From positions 186,001 to 250,000 of the forward strand of contig JADJPM010000001.1 in NCBI GenBank assembly GCA_016713245.1: DNA of 64,000 nucleotides, read 5' to 3'. A program made the position numbers and the translations under genes. Below, in pieces: positions 7,859 through 15,678 of the stretch. This DNA comes from Verrucomicrobiaceae bacterium (GTDB lineage Bacteria; Verrucomicrobiota; Verrucomicrobiia; Verrucomicrobiales; Verrucomicrobiaceae). The first letter of the stretch is position 1. Each line of letters begins with the position of its first letter. The notes beneath the pieces are model-generated. The model had not been told where the DNA came from. It made no database searches and saw nothing but the letters and a program-made list of their open reading frames with translations.

Positions 7859-9214
7859 TCATCGTAGTCTGATCGTGTAGCTGTGCTCCACCGCGCCGTT
7901 TTCGAGGTCGGAGCGTGTCACGCCGGGGACGATGCTGCGCACGTAGTCCACTTTGGCTTCGTTTTCAGTCACGGTGACTCGGACATGGCCGGCGCTGCCG
8001 AGGATGACGCCGCTGTAGCCGTATTCTTCGGCGCTGCGGGTGCCGCCGGTTGGATGGCCGGGCTGGGGGACTTCTTGGTAGATGATGCCATCGAGCTCTT
8101 CTTTGACGAAAAGATGGTCGTGACCGTGGAAGACGATGTTCACGCGGTTTTTGACGAAGAGCTCATGAATCGGCATTTCCCAGCCGGGCCGGTTTTGTTT
8201 GAAGCCTTCGCTGCCGTCGGCGTTTTGGCCGCCCCATTCCATGTAAGCGGCTGGTTTGGCCCCGCCGCGCACATCGCGACCCAAGCCGCCGACGAGATGA
8301 TGGATGAAGACGAAGCGCATCGCGGCTTTGCTGCTCGTGAGTGTCTTCGTGAGCCAGCGATACTGCGTTTCACCGAGCGTCATGTCCCAGCCGGAGACCC
8401 CGCGCTTCGTGGTGGCCCAAAAGGGATCGAGGCCGATGAAAAGCGCATTTCCCCATTCGAAGGCGAAGTAGCTGTGCTTATCGTTGCCATCGGTCGGGTT
8501 CGGAAAGTAGGTGTGGCGCTGTTTGAGCGACCAGTCCGACATCTCCGGGTCGCTGCCGCGTTCGCCATCGTGATTGCCCAAGACCATGAAAATCGGCACG
8601 CTGTGCGCGATGCGGCCCATATAGTAGCGCTGCGCTTTGTATTGCGACTCGGAGCGCGAGTAGAAGCGGCCAAACTTGTCCACCATCGTCGTATCGCCGA
8701 GGTCGATCATGAAGTCGGGCTTGTCGGCGAGCATGTTGGCCAGGGATTGCTGGTAAACGCGCACGTCGGTGTTGTTGTCGAGGTGCGAGTCCGCCTGCAT
8801 GACGAATGAAAACTTCGATCCGGCCTTCCGCTGCGTGTGAAAGCTGCGCGTCGCGTCCTGCACCGCCTCGCCACCGGCGTGGCGATAGATGAGGCGATAG
8901 TTGTAGCTCGTGTCGGGCTTCAAGCCGCTCAGCACGATGTTTTGAGGCTCGCCAGCCTTCAATTTCACCGCAGCTGTCTTTAATCCGTCGCCATACTCGA
9001 TGAAGGCCTCCAGTTCGTCCCACGCGAGCACGCTGACAGTCACCGACTCCGCTCCAGGCCGACAAAGCCACACGTTGAACAGATACGGCGGCACCACGGC
9101 AGGCTCGACTTGACCTCCCTGGCCTGCGCCGCCTTTCGGCTTCTCCTCCGGCGCGGCGGCGATAAGCAGCAAGCCGAGCGCAGCAAACCCAAGTGACATG
9201 AAGAGTGGCTTCAT
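7859..9214 (-). CDS. Secreted purple-acid-phosphatase-like metallophosphoesterase
   Basis: A signal peptide (LGFAALGLLLIAAAP) and a Gly/Gln-rich linker precede a fibronectin-III-like N-terminal domain (LKPDTSYNYRLIYRH, about residues 100-120). The calcineurin-like phosphoesterase domain follows, with metal motifs in order: QADSHLD, DLGDTTM, LGNHDGE, FIHHLVGG and HGHDHLF. This is the purple acid phosphatase architecture, so the enzyme is expected to hydrolyse phosphomonoesters or diesters outside the cytoplasm with a bimetal centre. Its start overlaps the stop of the upstream sulfatase by 4 bp (ATGA), so the two form an operon. Specificity is unknown. Confidence 0.83.
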   Translation of the reverse strand: MKPLFMSLGFAALGLLLIAAAPEEKPKGGAGQGGQVEPAVVPPYLFNVWLCRPGAESVTVSVLAWDELEAFIEYGDGLKTAAVKLKAGEPQNIVLSGLKPDTSYNYRLIYRHAGGEAVQDATRSFHTQRKAGSKFSFVMQADSHLDNNTDVRVYQQSLANMLADKPDFMIDLGDTTMVDKFGRFYSRSESQYKAQRYYMGRIAHSVPIFMVLGNHDGERGSDPEMSDWSLKQRHTYFPNPTDGNDKHSYFAFEWGNALFIGLDPFWATTKRGVSGWDMTLGETQYRWLTKTLTSSKAAMRFVFIHHLVGGLGRDVRGGAKPAAYMEWGGQNADGSEGFKQNRPGWEMPIHELFVKNRVNIVFHGHDHLFVKEELDGIIYQEVPQPGHPTGGTRSAEEYGYSGVILGSAGHVRVTVTENEAKVDYVRSIVPGVTRSDLENGAVEHSYTIRLR

Positions 9215-10596
9215 GGCTTTTTGCCTCCTTTCTTCCCACCTTTACCACCTTTGCCGCCGCCCTTCATTGCAGGCTCTCTGGCGGGATCGTAGTTTGGATT
9301 TGGTTTCGGCATTTCGGCTCCGACTTCCTTCAAATAGTCCGCGAGCTGTTTGGCGAGGCTGCTGGCGAGTTCGGGCTTGGCGGCGGCGAGGTTCTTGGTT
9401 TCGCCGATGTCGGCCTTGAGGTCGAATAGCCTGTTTTCACCCGTTTCGTAGAAGTGAATAAGCTTCATGTTTCCGCTGAGGATGGCGCTGTGAGGTGAGT
9501 CGCCTTGATAATGCGGGAAATGAAACACCAGTGACTCACGCGGGCGTTTCACGGGATCTGCAGAGCCGCTGAGCAGATGCGTGATGTCGCCGCCTTCGAG
9601 TTGTTTTGGCAGCGGGGCCTTCACACCGGCCCAACGGCAGAAGGTCGGGAAGAAATCGTAGCCGACGACCCGCTGGTGGCACCATGAGTTCGGCGCGATG
9701 CCGGGTCCGCGAATGATCAAGGGCACGCGGATGCCACCCTCCCACACATCGCCCTTGCCGCCATTGAGCGTGCGGCGATTCGAACCGCCGTTGTCAGACA
9801 TGTAGATGACGATGGTGTTCTTCGAGAGGCCCATGGCATCGACTTTCGCCAACAGTTCGCCCACGCCGCGATCAAGGTCTTCCGCGATGGCGGCGCGGCC
9901 GACTTCCTTGTCGTTTCCGCCGGAGGCGAGCTTCCGATATTTCTCCAGCAACGCAGGAGTCGCGTTCTCGGGATAATGCAGCGCGTTGTAGCTCATCTGG
10001 ATGAAGAACGGCTTCCGAGCGGCCTGACTCCGCTTCATGAAATCCACCGCACGCGAGCCCATGCCGAAAATGTCCACCGGGTTCGGCGGCAGATGCGGCG
10101 CGGCGTCTTGATTGCCTGTGTCGCCATCGCTTTCATCGTAGCCGTGGGCGGCAGGTCCACCGCCGGAGAGATGCCATTTGCCGTAGTGGGCGGTCGCGTA
10201 ACCCGCCGACTTCAGCATCTGCCCGATGGTGACTTCGTCATCGCGAATGCTCTTGCGGTTGTCACCTTCGATCAAACGATGCCCAGGCTCCGCTGGGGCT
10301 GCCTTCGTCCATCCGAGCGCCGCGGGATTCCGTCCCGTTTGCAAGCTGATGCGTGTTGGCGAGCACACCGGCGCGGGCGCATAGGCCGCACTGAATCTCA
10401 TGCCCTGCTCCGCGAGCCGCGCGATGTTCGGCGTCTGCACGAAGCTGCTTTTCGAGTCGGGCACGTCCGGATGCATCTGGCACGAAAGTCCGCTCCAGGC
10501 CTGATCGTCCGAGAGCATGAACAGGATGTTCGGCGGCGCGGCGGCGAGTGATGCCTGAGCCAATAAGAGACAGCAGAGGTAGCGGAGAGATTTCAT
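9211..10596 (-). CDS. Secreted arylsulfatase-like sulfatase
   Basis: The signal peptide (RYLCCLLLAQASLAAA) is followed by ILFMLSDDQAWSG, the first metal-binding block, and APVCSPTRISLQTG, the formylglycine motif with Cys at about residue 78. GKWHLSGG and VIYMSDNGGSNRRTL complete the active site. The C-terminus ends in a Gly/Lys-rich tail (MKGGGKGGKGGKKGGKKP), possibly for charge interaction at the cell surface. The ATG at 10596 is preferred over an in-frame TTG two codons upstream. It is coupled to the phosphoesterase gene by an ATGA overlap. A combined role in releasing sulfate and phosphate from polymers is an inference. Confidence 0.87.
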   Translation of the reverse strand: MKSLRYLCCLLLAQASLAAAPPNILFMLSDDQAWSGLSCQMHPDVPDSKSSFVQTPNIARLAEQGMRFSAAYAPAPVCSPTRISLQTGRNPAALGWTKAAPAEPGHRLIEGDNRKSIRDDEVTIGQMLKSAGYATAHYGKWHLSGGGPAAHGYDESDGDTGNQDAAPHLPPNPVDIFGMGSRAVDFMKRSQAARKPFFIQMSYNALHYPENATPALLEKYRKLASGGNDKEVGRAAIAEDLDRGVGELLAKVDAMGLSKNTIVIYMSDNGGSNRRTLNGGKGDVWEGGIRVPLIIRGPGIAPNSWCHQRVVGYDFFPTFCRWAGVKAPLPKQLEGGDITHLLSGSADPVKRPRESLVFHFPHYQGDSPHSAILSGNMKLIHFYETGENRLFDLKADIGETKNLAAAKPELASSLAKQLADYLKEVGAEMPKPNPNYDPAREPAMKGGGKGGKGGKKGGKKP

Positions 10597-10723
10597 GGTC
10601 AATGGATGAGCGGCAACCTTCGGAGTATGACACAGAAACTGTCAGCGGAGCTTCAAGGATCGCAGACAAGATTGTCAGGATTGGGTCAGCGAGTATCCCG
10701 AAGTCCCTGCTCCACCCGGGTGA

Positions 10724-11962
10724 TCATGTTTTCAGACCGCTCAACGTCCCCGTGCTGCTCGCGAACTTGTCTGCTTCGATGCCGAGGCCTTGGAGCATCG
10801 ACACGAAGAGATTTGCCATCGGCGTGTTGTTCTGCGCGTTGAAGGCGAGGTTCTGTCCGTGTTTGAAGCCGCCACCTGCGAGGATGAGGGGGAGGTTTTG
10901 GTTGCTGTGGGAGTTGGCGTTGCCGAGGCAGCTTCCATAAAGCACCTGCGTGTGGTCGAGCAGCGTTCCGCCGGTTTCGGCGACACCGCGGAAGGTTCGC
11001 AGTAGGTCTGCGAAGACCTTCATCTGCGCTTCTTCGATCTTCTTCAACTCGGCGATCTTGTCGGGTTCGTTGCCGTGGTGGGTGAGTCCGTGCGTCTCGC
11101 TTTTCACGCCGGGCACATGCGGCACGACGCTGAAGGTGCTGAGCGAGAGCGTGACGACGCGCGTGCTGTCCGTCTGCAAGGCGAGGCGGATGAGGTCGAA
11201 CATGAGCTTGGAGCGTGCGATGACCTCGTTGGCATCGGCGATGTCTTTGGGCTGCGGGTAGTCCACTTTGGGTTTGGGGCGGTTTTCCCACTCGATGTTG
11301 CGCTGGAGGCGGCCTTCGAGTTCACGCACGCTTTGGAAGTATTGTTCGAGTCGCGCCCGATCCTCCGCGGCGGTGCTTTTTTCGAGTCGCTTGGCTTTGT
11401 CGAGGATCAAGTCGAGCACGCTGCCACCAGCCTCGATGCGGCGCATGGTGGCGGCCTTTTCTTCAGGTGTGCCGGCGACAAAAAGTCGGCGGTAGAGCTT
11501 CTCGGGGCTCTTTTCGGCCGGGAGCATGACGCCTGCTCGCGAGATGGCGATGGAGTCGCCATAGTGCTCGCCTTTGCTGACGGAAACAGCGAGCGAAGGG
11601 AATCGCGTGTCGAGTCCGAGTTTCTCGGCAGCGAGTTGGTCGAGCGAGAGGCTGTTGCGAAACGTCGGCTGTCCCGGATGCGGTGCGCCGCTGAGGAAGC
11701 ACTGGCCCGCGTGGTGGTTGCCGTTCACATCCGGGTGCGAAAGGCCGTGGAAGGTGGTGAAATGCGGTCGCTGCTCGGCGAGGAGGTCGAGGTAGGGGCT
11801 GGAGGTATCGCCTGCCTTCGGGAAGAAGAACTCCGGCATCATGCCCAGCGGCACATGAATGGCAAAAAGCCGCTTGGGTGGCAGTTTTTCGGCTGCACGA
11901 CCGATGGAAGGCAGAGCGAGCAAAGCGCCAGCAGCGCGGAGGAAGTGTCGGCGAGTGTGCAT
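10724..11962 (-). CDS. DUF1552 family protein, Tat-type signal
   Basis: The 412-residue product opens with a twin-arginine-like leader (TRRHFLRAAGALLALPS) and matches DUF1552, a secreted family of planctomycetes and verrucomicrobia. Supporting blocks include AIHVPLGMMPEFFFP, GNHHAGQCFLSGAPHP and THHGNEPDKIAELKKIE near the end. DUF1552 genes are normally next to DUF1592/DUF1585 cytochrome genes. Here that partner (12915-15545) lies upstream on the same strand but is separated by the GxxExxY gene and two palindromic repeats. The biochemical role is not established; the pair is thought to act in extracytoplasmic polymer breakdown or redox chemistry. Confidence 0.8.
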   Translation of the reverse strand: MHTRRHFLRAAGALLALPSIGRAAEKLPPKRLFAIHVPLGMMPEFFFPKAGDTSSPYLDLLAEQRPHFTTFHGLSHPDVNGNHHAGQCFLSGAPHPGQPTFRNSLSLDQLAAEKLGLDTRFPSLAVSVSKGEHYGDSIAISRAGVMLPAEKSPEKLYRRLFVAGTPEEKAATMRRIEAGGSVLDLILDKAKRLEKSTAAEDRARLEQYFQSVRELEGRLQRNIEWENRPKPKVDYPQPKDIADANEVIARSKLMFDLIRLALQTDSTRVVTLSLSTFSVVPHVPGVKSETHGLTHHGNEPDKIAELKKIEEAQMKVFADLLRTFRGVAETGGTLLDHTQVLYGSCLGNANSHSNQNLPLILAGGGFKHGQNLAFNAQNNTPMANLFVSMLQGLGIEADKFASSTGTLSGLKT

Positions 11963-11972
11963 AGGTAAGAAT

Positions 11973-12049
11973 CGACAGAAGAATGGGGACAGGAGAATGG
12001 GATTCAGGATTTCATTTCAGGCTATTCTTCTGTCCCCATTCTTCTGTCG
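11973..12049. repeat. Palindromic repeat A (26-bp arms)
   Basis: The left arm 11973-11998 begins CGACAGAAGAATGGGGACAG and the right arm 12024-12049 is its complement with one mismatch; the loop is 25 bases. The same family occurs at 12865-12942 and 21709-21772, with single arms at 15586, 22648 and 24174. The GxxExxY reading frame terminates inside the loop. Confidence 0.9.
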
Positions 12050-12852
12050 ACGTCAGGCTCAATGGTAGTGACCTCCAACCGGGAATGGTTCAGATTGATC
12101 CACTGAATGCCTTTCAGCGATGGCACGTGCTGCAATAGAACTTCCAGATGCTTCCGATAGCTGGGTTGAGGTCGCGTGAAACCAGTGACGATGAAACCGT
12201 GGTCGGGATCATGATGAGGCACTGGATGTGTGCCAAGTGCCACATCCCCAGACATCAACTCCAGCCTCTGCAAACAGTTGGATTCGCCGCCGAAGTGATG
12301 GATGAGGGCTTCATTGTAGAGCCGGAAATCCAAATGCGTGCCCCAGTCGCGGATGAGTTCTTTGAGGTGCTCAATCAGATCGGTGCAACGAGGTCCCAGT
12401 GGCTTCCAGCCGGTCTTGCGCATGGTGGGCTGGTGACGTTCGGGTTCGGTGAGGGCGTTGCGGAGTAGTTTTCCACGCACCTCGGACTCGCCAAAGTTCA
12501 GGAGCTTCACGAGGCGGATGTTTTGGAGGAGGGCGTAGTGGATGGCCTGCGCGTCGTGCTCGCGGAGCAAGGCGCTGACGACTTTGAGTTCATAAAGCAT
12601 CTGGTTAACCACCAGATCGAGGTAGTAGGTCTTCTCGAAGATTCCATGACTGACTTTGATGGGAACTTGGGTGTGAACCTCGAACCCGTGAGCACGCAGG
12701 CGTTGAGCCAGATCGTTTTCGTAGATCCGCTCGTCGAACAAACGGCCAAAGTGGTTCTGCGTTGCGTATGCGCAGCTCATCACGACGTCGTCGATATCAG
12801 CGAAGTCACGGTCGGTGATGCTTGGAAGTTCGAGGGTGCGATGGATGGGCAT
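12022..12852 (-). CDS. GxxExxY-type protein with long C-terminal extension
   Basis: Residues about 20-130 match the GxxExxY family. The signature is GRLFDERIYENDL (G, E, Y conserved), followed by VQVPIKVSHG-like and LDLVVNQMLYELKVV segments typical of a PD-(D/E)xK-like core. Family members are usually about 120-140 residues. This one is 276, with a further conserved-looking half (FRLYNEALIHHFGG, DPDHGFIVTGF) of unknown function. The last residues DRRMGTEE are translated from palindromic repeat A. The gene sits between two copies of that palindrome and separates a DUF1592 gene from its expected DUF1552 neighbour, so it looks like an inserted passenger. Nuclease activity is only inferred. Confidence 0.65.
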   Translation of the reverse strand: MPIHRTLELPSITDRDFADIDDVVMSCAYATQNHFGRLFDERIYENDLAQRLRAHGFEVHTQVPIKVSHGIFEKTYYLDLVVNQMLYELKVVSALLREHDAQAIHYALLQNIRLVKLLNFGESEVRGKLLRNALTEPERHQPTMRKTGWKPLGPRCTDLIEHLKELIRDWGTHLDFRLYNEALIHHFGGESNCLQRLELMSGDVALGTHPVPHHDPDHGFIVTGFTRPQPSYRKHLEVLLQHVPSLKGIQWINLNHSRLEVTTIEPDVDRRMGTEE

Positions 12853-12864
12853 GGGATGAGGAAT

Positions 12865-12942
12865 CGACAGAAGAATGGGGACAGGAGAATAAAAATTCAG
12901 GGTTTCATTTCAGACTATTCTTCTGTCCCCATTCTCCTGTCG
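12865..12942. repeat. Palindromic repeat B (26-bp arms)
   Basis: Arms at 12865-12890 and 12917-12942 pair with two mismatches around a 26-base loop. The loop (AT-rich AAAAATTCAG, then TTTCATTTCAG) resembles that of repeat A. It lies between the start of the GxxExxY gene and the end of the DUF1592 gene, whose stop codon falls inside it. Confidence 0.9.
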
Positions 12943-15545
12943 ATAAAGACCCTGCTTTGGGCCAACGCGTGAATTAATGACCTCAAGCCATGTCCGCTCT
13001 TCTTGGTGCTTTCCACGATGCGGTGGATCTCGGTGCGGTCGGCGAAGCTGACTTCGGTGCCGGTGGCGTAGCGAGAGAGGTGGGCGACGAAGGCTCCCGC
13101 GAGCTTTTCGGGATCTGAGGTGAGGATGTCACGGAGTCCGCTGGGGCCGGTGAATGCGCGACCATCGAGCAACTCGCCGCTGGGATCGACTTGGGGGCCG
13201 AGCTTGTAGGTGACGCGCCATGGGGTTTGGCCTTTTTCGGGTGGTTCGTCGCCCTTGCCGTTGGAGCGGTAGCGATCTCGCAGGCCGCCGATGGGATCGA
13301 AGGCTTCGAGGGCGAAGCCTGCGGGGTCGATCTTCGCGTGGCAGGCGGCGCAGTTGGTGTCGGCGCGATGTTTGTCGAGTTGTTCGCGCACGGTGGTGGT
13401 GCCGCGGGTATCGGGATCGACGGCGCTGACGCCGGGCGGCGGTGGTGGCGCGGGATCGTTGAGCAAGCGGTCCATCACCCACACGCCGCGTTTGACGGGC
13501 GAGGTCGTGGTGCCGTTGGCGGTGAGCTTATGGATGGCGGATTGGCCCAGCAGACCACCTCGCAGGCTGTCGGCGGCTAGCGGCACCTTGCGGACCTCCA
13601 CGCCGGTCACGCCCGCGATGCCGTAGTGCTCGGCGAGGCGCTGCGTGAGCATGGCAAAGCCGGGTTTGAGCAACGTGGTGATGGGGAGATCGTTCTGGAT
13701 GAGTTCGCGCAAAAAGGCGCGTGTCTCCGCGGCCATGCCTTCGTGCAGGAGGAAGCGATACTCGGGGTAAAGCTGCGGATCTGGCGTGGTTTCATCGAGT
13801 CGGCTGAGTTCGAGCCATTGATGGGCGAAATCGTCGATGAAGCGCTCGCTGCGTTTGTCGGCGAGCAGGCGATCTACTTCACGATGCAGCACGTCGGGCT
13901 TGTTGAGGTCGGTAGCGAGCAGTTGTGCGTCTGGCGGGCCGTTCCAGAGCCAATACGACAGGCGAGAGGCCAAGGTGGTCGGCTTGGGCTCGATGGAGTG
14001 AAACAAAAACTCCGGCGAGGTGAGCACGGCGACATACACGCGCCGCATCGCATCCTCAAAGCAGTCCTTCGCGGCGATGCGTGACTTGAGCAGTGCTAGA
14101 TACGGCTCGATCTCTTCGAGTGCGACTTCACGCCGAAACGCCTTCGGCAAAAAGGTCGTGAGCAGCGTCCGCGCATCCGCCACGGGCTGCGTGGACTGCA
14201 CCGTCTCCAGCGGCGGCTTTCGCTCCTGCGGGGTGAGATCGAAATGCATGCTCGGCACATAGCCGCCGATGCTGCGCACCTCGTCACGTTGCGGCGGGAT
14301 GACATCGCCAGGCGTCATCGTGGTGATCGGCAGATCGCCAAACAAGCGTTTGTGGCTTTCGGGTGGCCACGAAGCATGGATCGGGCCTTCGATCTCGAAC
14401 CAATCAATCGCCACGCCGGGCCCCACATGCTTCTTCGCCCGTCCGGCGACCTGGCCGATGCGTAGGCCGTTCCACGGGATCGAAACGGGATCGAAGACGA
14501 TGCTCTCATACGCATCGAGCCACTCGGTGATCTCCGCCTCGTTCGATCTCATCGACGGCGCGGTGAAGGCTCGCAGCAGGCGACCGCCTTCCTGTTGCTT
14601 GCCTTCCTCATGCGCTCGCAGCACGGCGGCTTGATCTGGTCCTAGCTCCGGTTTGCCCGCGTTCCACTGAAAGCCCCACAGCGACAATTTCATGCGATAC
14701 ATGCCCGCGTAGATCGGCGACACATTCATCGCCGCTTCATAGCCCGCGAGGTTTGGATTGAGCAAACCGACCGCGCTTTCGCTTTTCCCGGCCTTCACGG
14801 CTTCGAGCTGTTTTTTGCGCTCCTCCAGGTCCGGCCCCGCATCGCCCACATGGCCTTGTTTGTCCTCAAAACCGCCGCGCACCGGCAGCGCGGGATCGGG
14901 TTGCTTGTCCTTCAACAGCACGAACTGCCCCTGCACGAGGTTTCCGCCAAACTTGAAGAGCCCCGCCGGATAGATGCGCTTCTTGAAGACTCGCGGTGGC
15001 GTGCTGCGCGTGGCGATCGCTGCATCCAGCGCCTTCTCGACCGCCTCTTCATACGCCGCGAGATGCGCGGGCGAGATGTCGAGAGCGCCCGCGATCTTGT
15101 CATAGCCCGCCACACGACCATCCGCTGGCAAGAGGCCCACCACATCGAGCCTCGGCAGCGCCAGCAGGTCCTGCAGCGTGTTTTGAAACTCCACCCGCGT
15201 CATGCGTCGCAACCGGATGCGCCCGCCCGGTGCCGGTGCGGTCATCGCCATCAGCTTCGCCTCCAGTTCCTTCACAAACGCCGCCTTCGCCGCCTCCGCC
15301 GGCTCCTTTTTTTTCTTCGGCGGCATCTCGCCCCGTTCCACTGCATCGTGGACTTTGATGAACAGATCCACATGCTGCGCGTCGAAGGTCAGCGCCGTCA
15401 AATCGACGTCGCCCTTCTTCGTTTCGGCATCGTGGCAGTCGTAGCAATGCTGCTCGAGAAAGACCGACGGCGGCGCGGCGAGAAGCGAGGAGGAAAGCAG
15501 GCAGGCGAGGAGAAAGCGGAGCATGAGACAGAGAGGTCTCTTCAT
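12915..15545 (-). CDS. Planctomycete-type cytochrome: PSCyt1/DUF1587-DUF1592-DUF1588-DUF1585 protein
   Basis: After a signal peptide (MLRFLLACLLSSSLLAAPP) comes a heme-type CYDCH motif (LEQHCYDCHDAETKKGDVDL), then RRMTRVEFQNTLQDLL (DUF1587). The DUF1592/1595 regions include FRREVALEEIEPYLAL and SPEFLFHSIE. DUF1588 is seen as RGVWVMDRLLNDPAPPPPPG followed by a second CAACH motif with IDPAGFALEAFDPIGG. DUF1585 is at the C-terminus. The protein is extracytoplasmic, probably redox-active and functionally paired with a DUF1552 protein. The normal C-terminus appears to end near ALAQSRVF; the final IDRRMGTEE comes from palindromic repeat B. The ATG at 15545 precedes the signal peptide; 15524 is an alternative. 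Confidence 0.85.
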   Translation of the reverse strand: MKRPLCLMLRFLLACLLSSSLLAAPPSVFLEQHCYDCHDAETKKGDVDLTALTFDAQHVDLFIKVHDAVERGEMPPKKKKEPAEAAKAAFVKELEAKLMAMTAPAPGGRIRLRRMTRVEFQNTLQDLLALPRLDVVGLLPADGRVAGYDKIAGALDISPAHLAAYEEAVEKALDAAIATRSTPPRVFKKRIYPAGLFKFGGNLVQGQFVLLKDKQPDPALPVRGGFEDKQGHVGDAGPDLEERKKQLEAVKAGKSESAVGLLNPNLAGYEAAMNVSPIYAGMYRMKLSLWGFQWNAGKPELGPDQAAVLRAHEEGKQQEGGRLLRAFTAPSMRSNEAEITEWLDAYESIVFDPVSIPWNGLRIGQVAGRAKKHVGPGVAIDWFEIEGPIHASWPPESHKRLFGDLPITTMTPGDVIPPQRDEVRSIGGYVPSMHFDLTPQERKPPLETVQSTQPVADARTLLTTFLPKAFRREVALEEIEPYLALLKSRIAAKDCFEDAMRRVYVAVLTSPEFLFHSIEPKPTTLASRLSYWLWNGPPDAQLLATDLNKPDVLHREVDRLLADKRSERFIDDFAHQWLELSRLDETTPDPQLYPEYRFLLHEGMAAETRAFLRELIQNDLPITTLLKPGFAMLTQRLAEHYGIAGVTGVEVRKVPLAADSLRGGLLGQSAIHKLTANGTTTSPVKRGVWVMDRLLNDPAPPPPPGVSAVDPDTRGTTTVREQLDKHRADTNCAACHAKIDPAGFALEAFDPIGGLRDRYRSNGKGDEPPEKGQTPWRVTYKLGPQVDPSGELLDGRAFTGPSGLRDILTSDPEKLAGAFVAHLSRYATGTEVSFADRTEIHRIVESTKKSGHGLRSLIHALAQSRVFIDRRMGTEE

Positions 15546-15585
15546 TACGGCAAAACGTGCCGCAACTCGACAATGAGGGTGAAGT

Positions 15586-15613
15586 AGGCAGAAGAATGGG
15601 GGCAAGAGAATGA
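15586..15613. repeat. Single-arm remnant of the A/B palindrome family
   Basis: AGGCAGAAGAATGGGGGCAA followed by GAGAATGA matches one arm of the palindrome family with a few changes. No complementary arm follows. It lies in the 133-bp gap between the dehydrogenase-ThuA gene and the DUF1592 gene, which is otherwise featureless. Confidence 0.6.
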
Positions 15614-15678
15614 TGGATCCAAAGGCCCAAAAATGCGCTCCCCTTCCCTTCGGGCAGCCTGCGGCTGTCGGTCTCGTT

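Noticed and set aside
10597..10723. Search of intergenic gaps for tRNA, riboswitch or small RNA genes
   Set aside because: No cloverleaf, conserved riboswitch core or convincing structured RNA was recognised here or in other gaps by eye.
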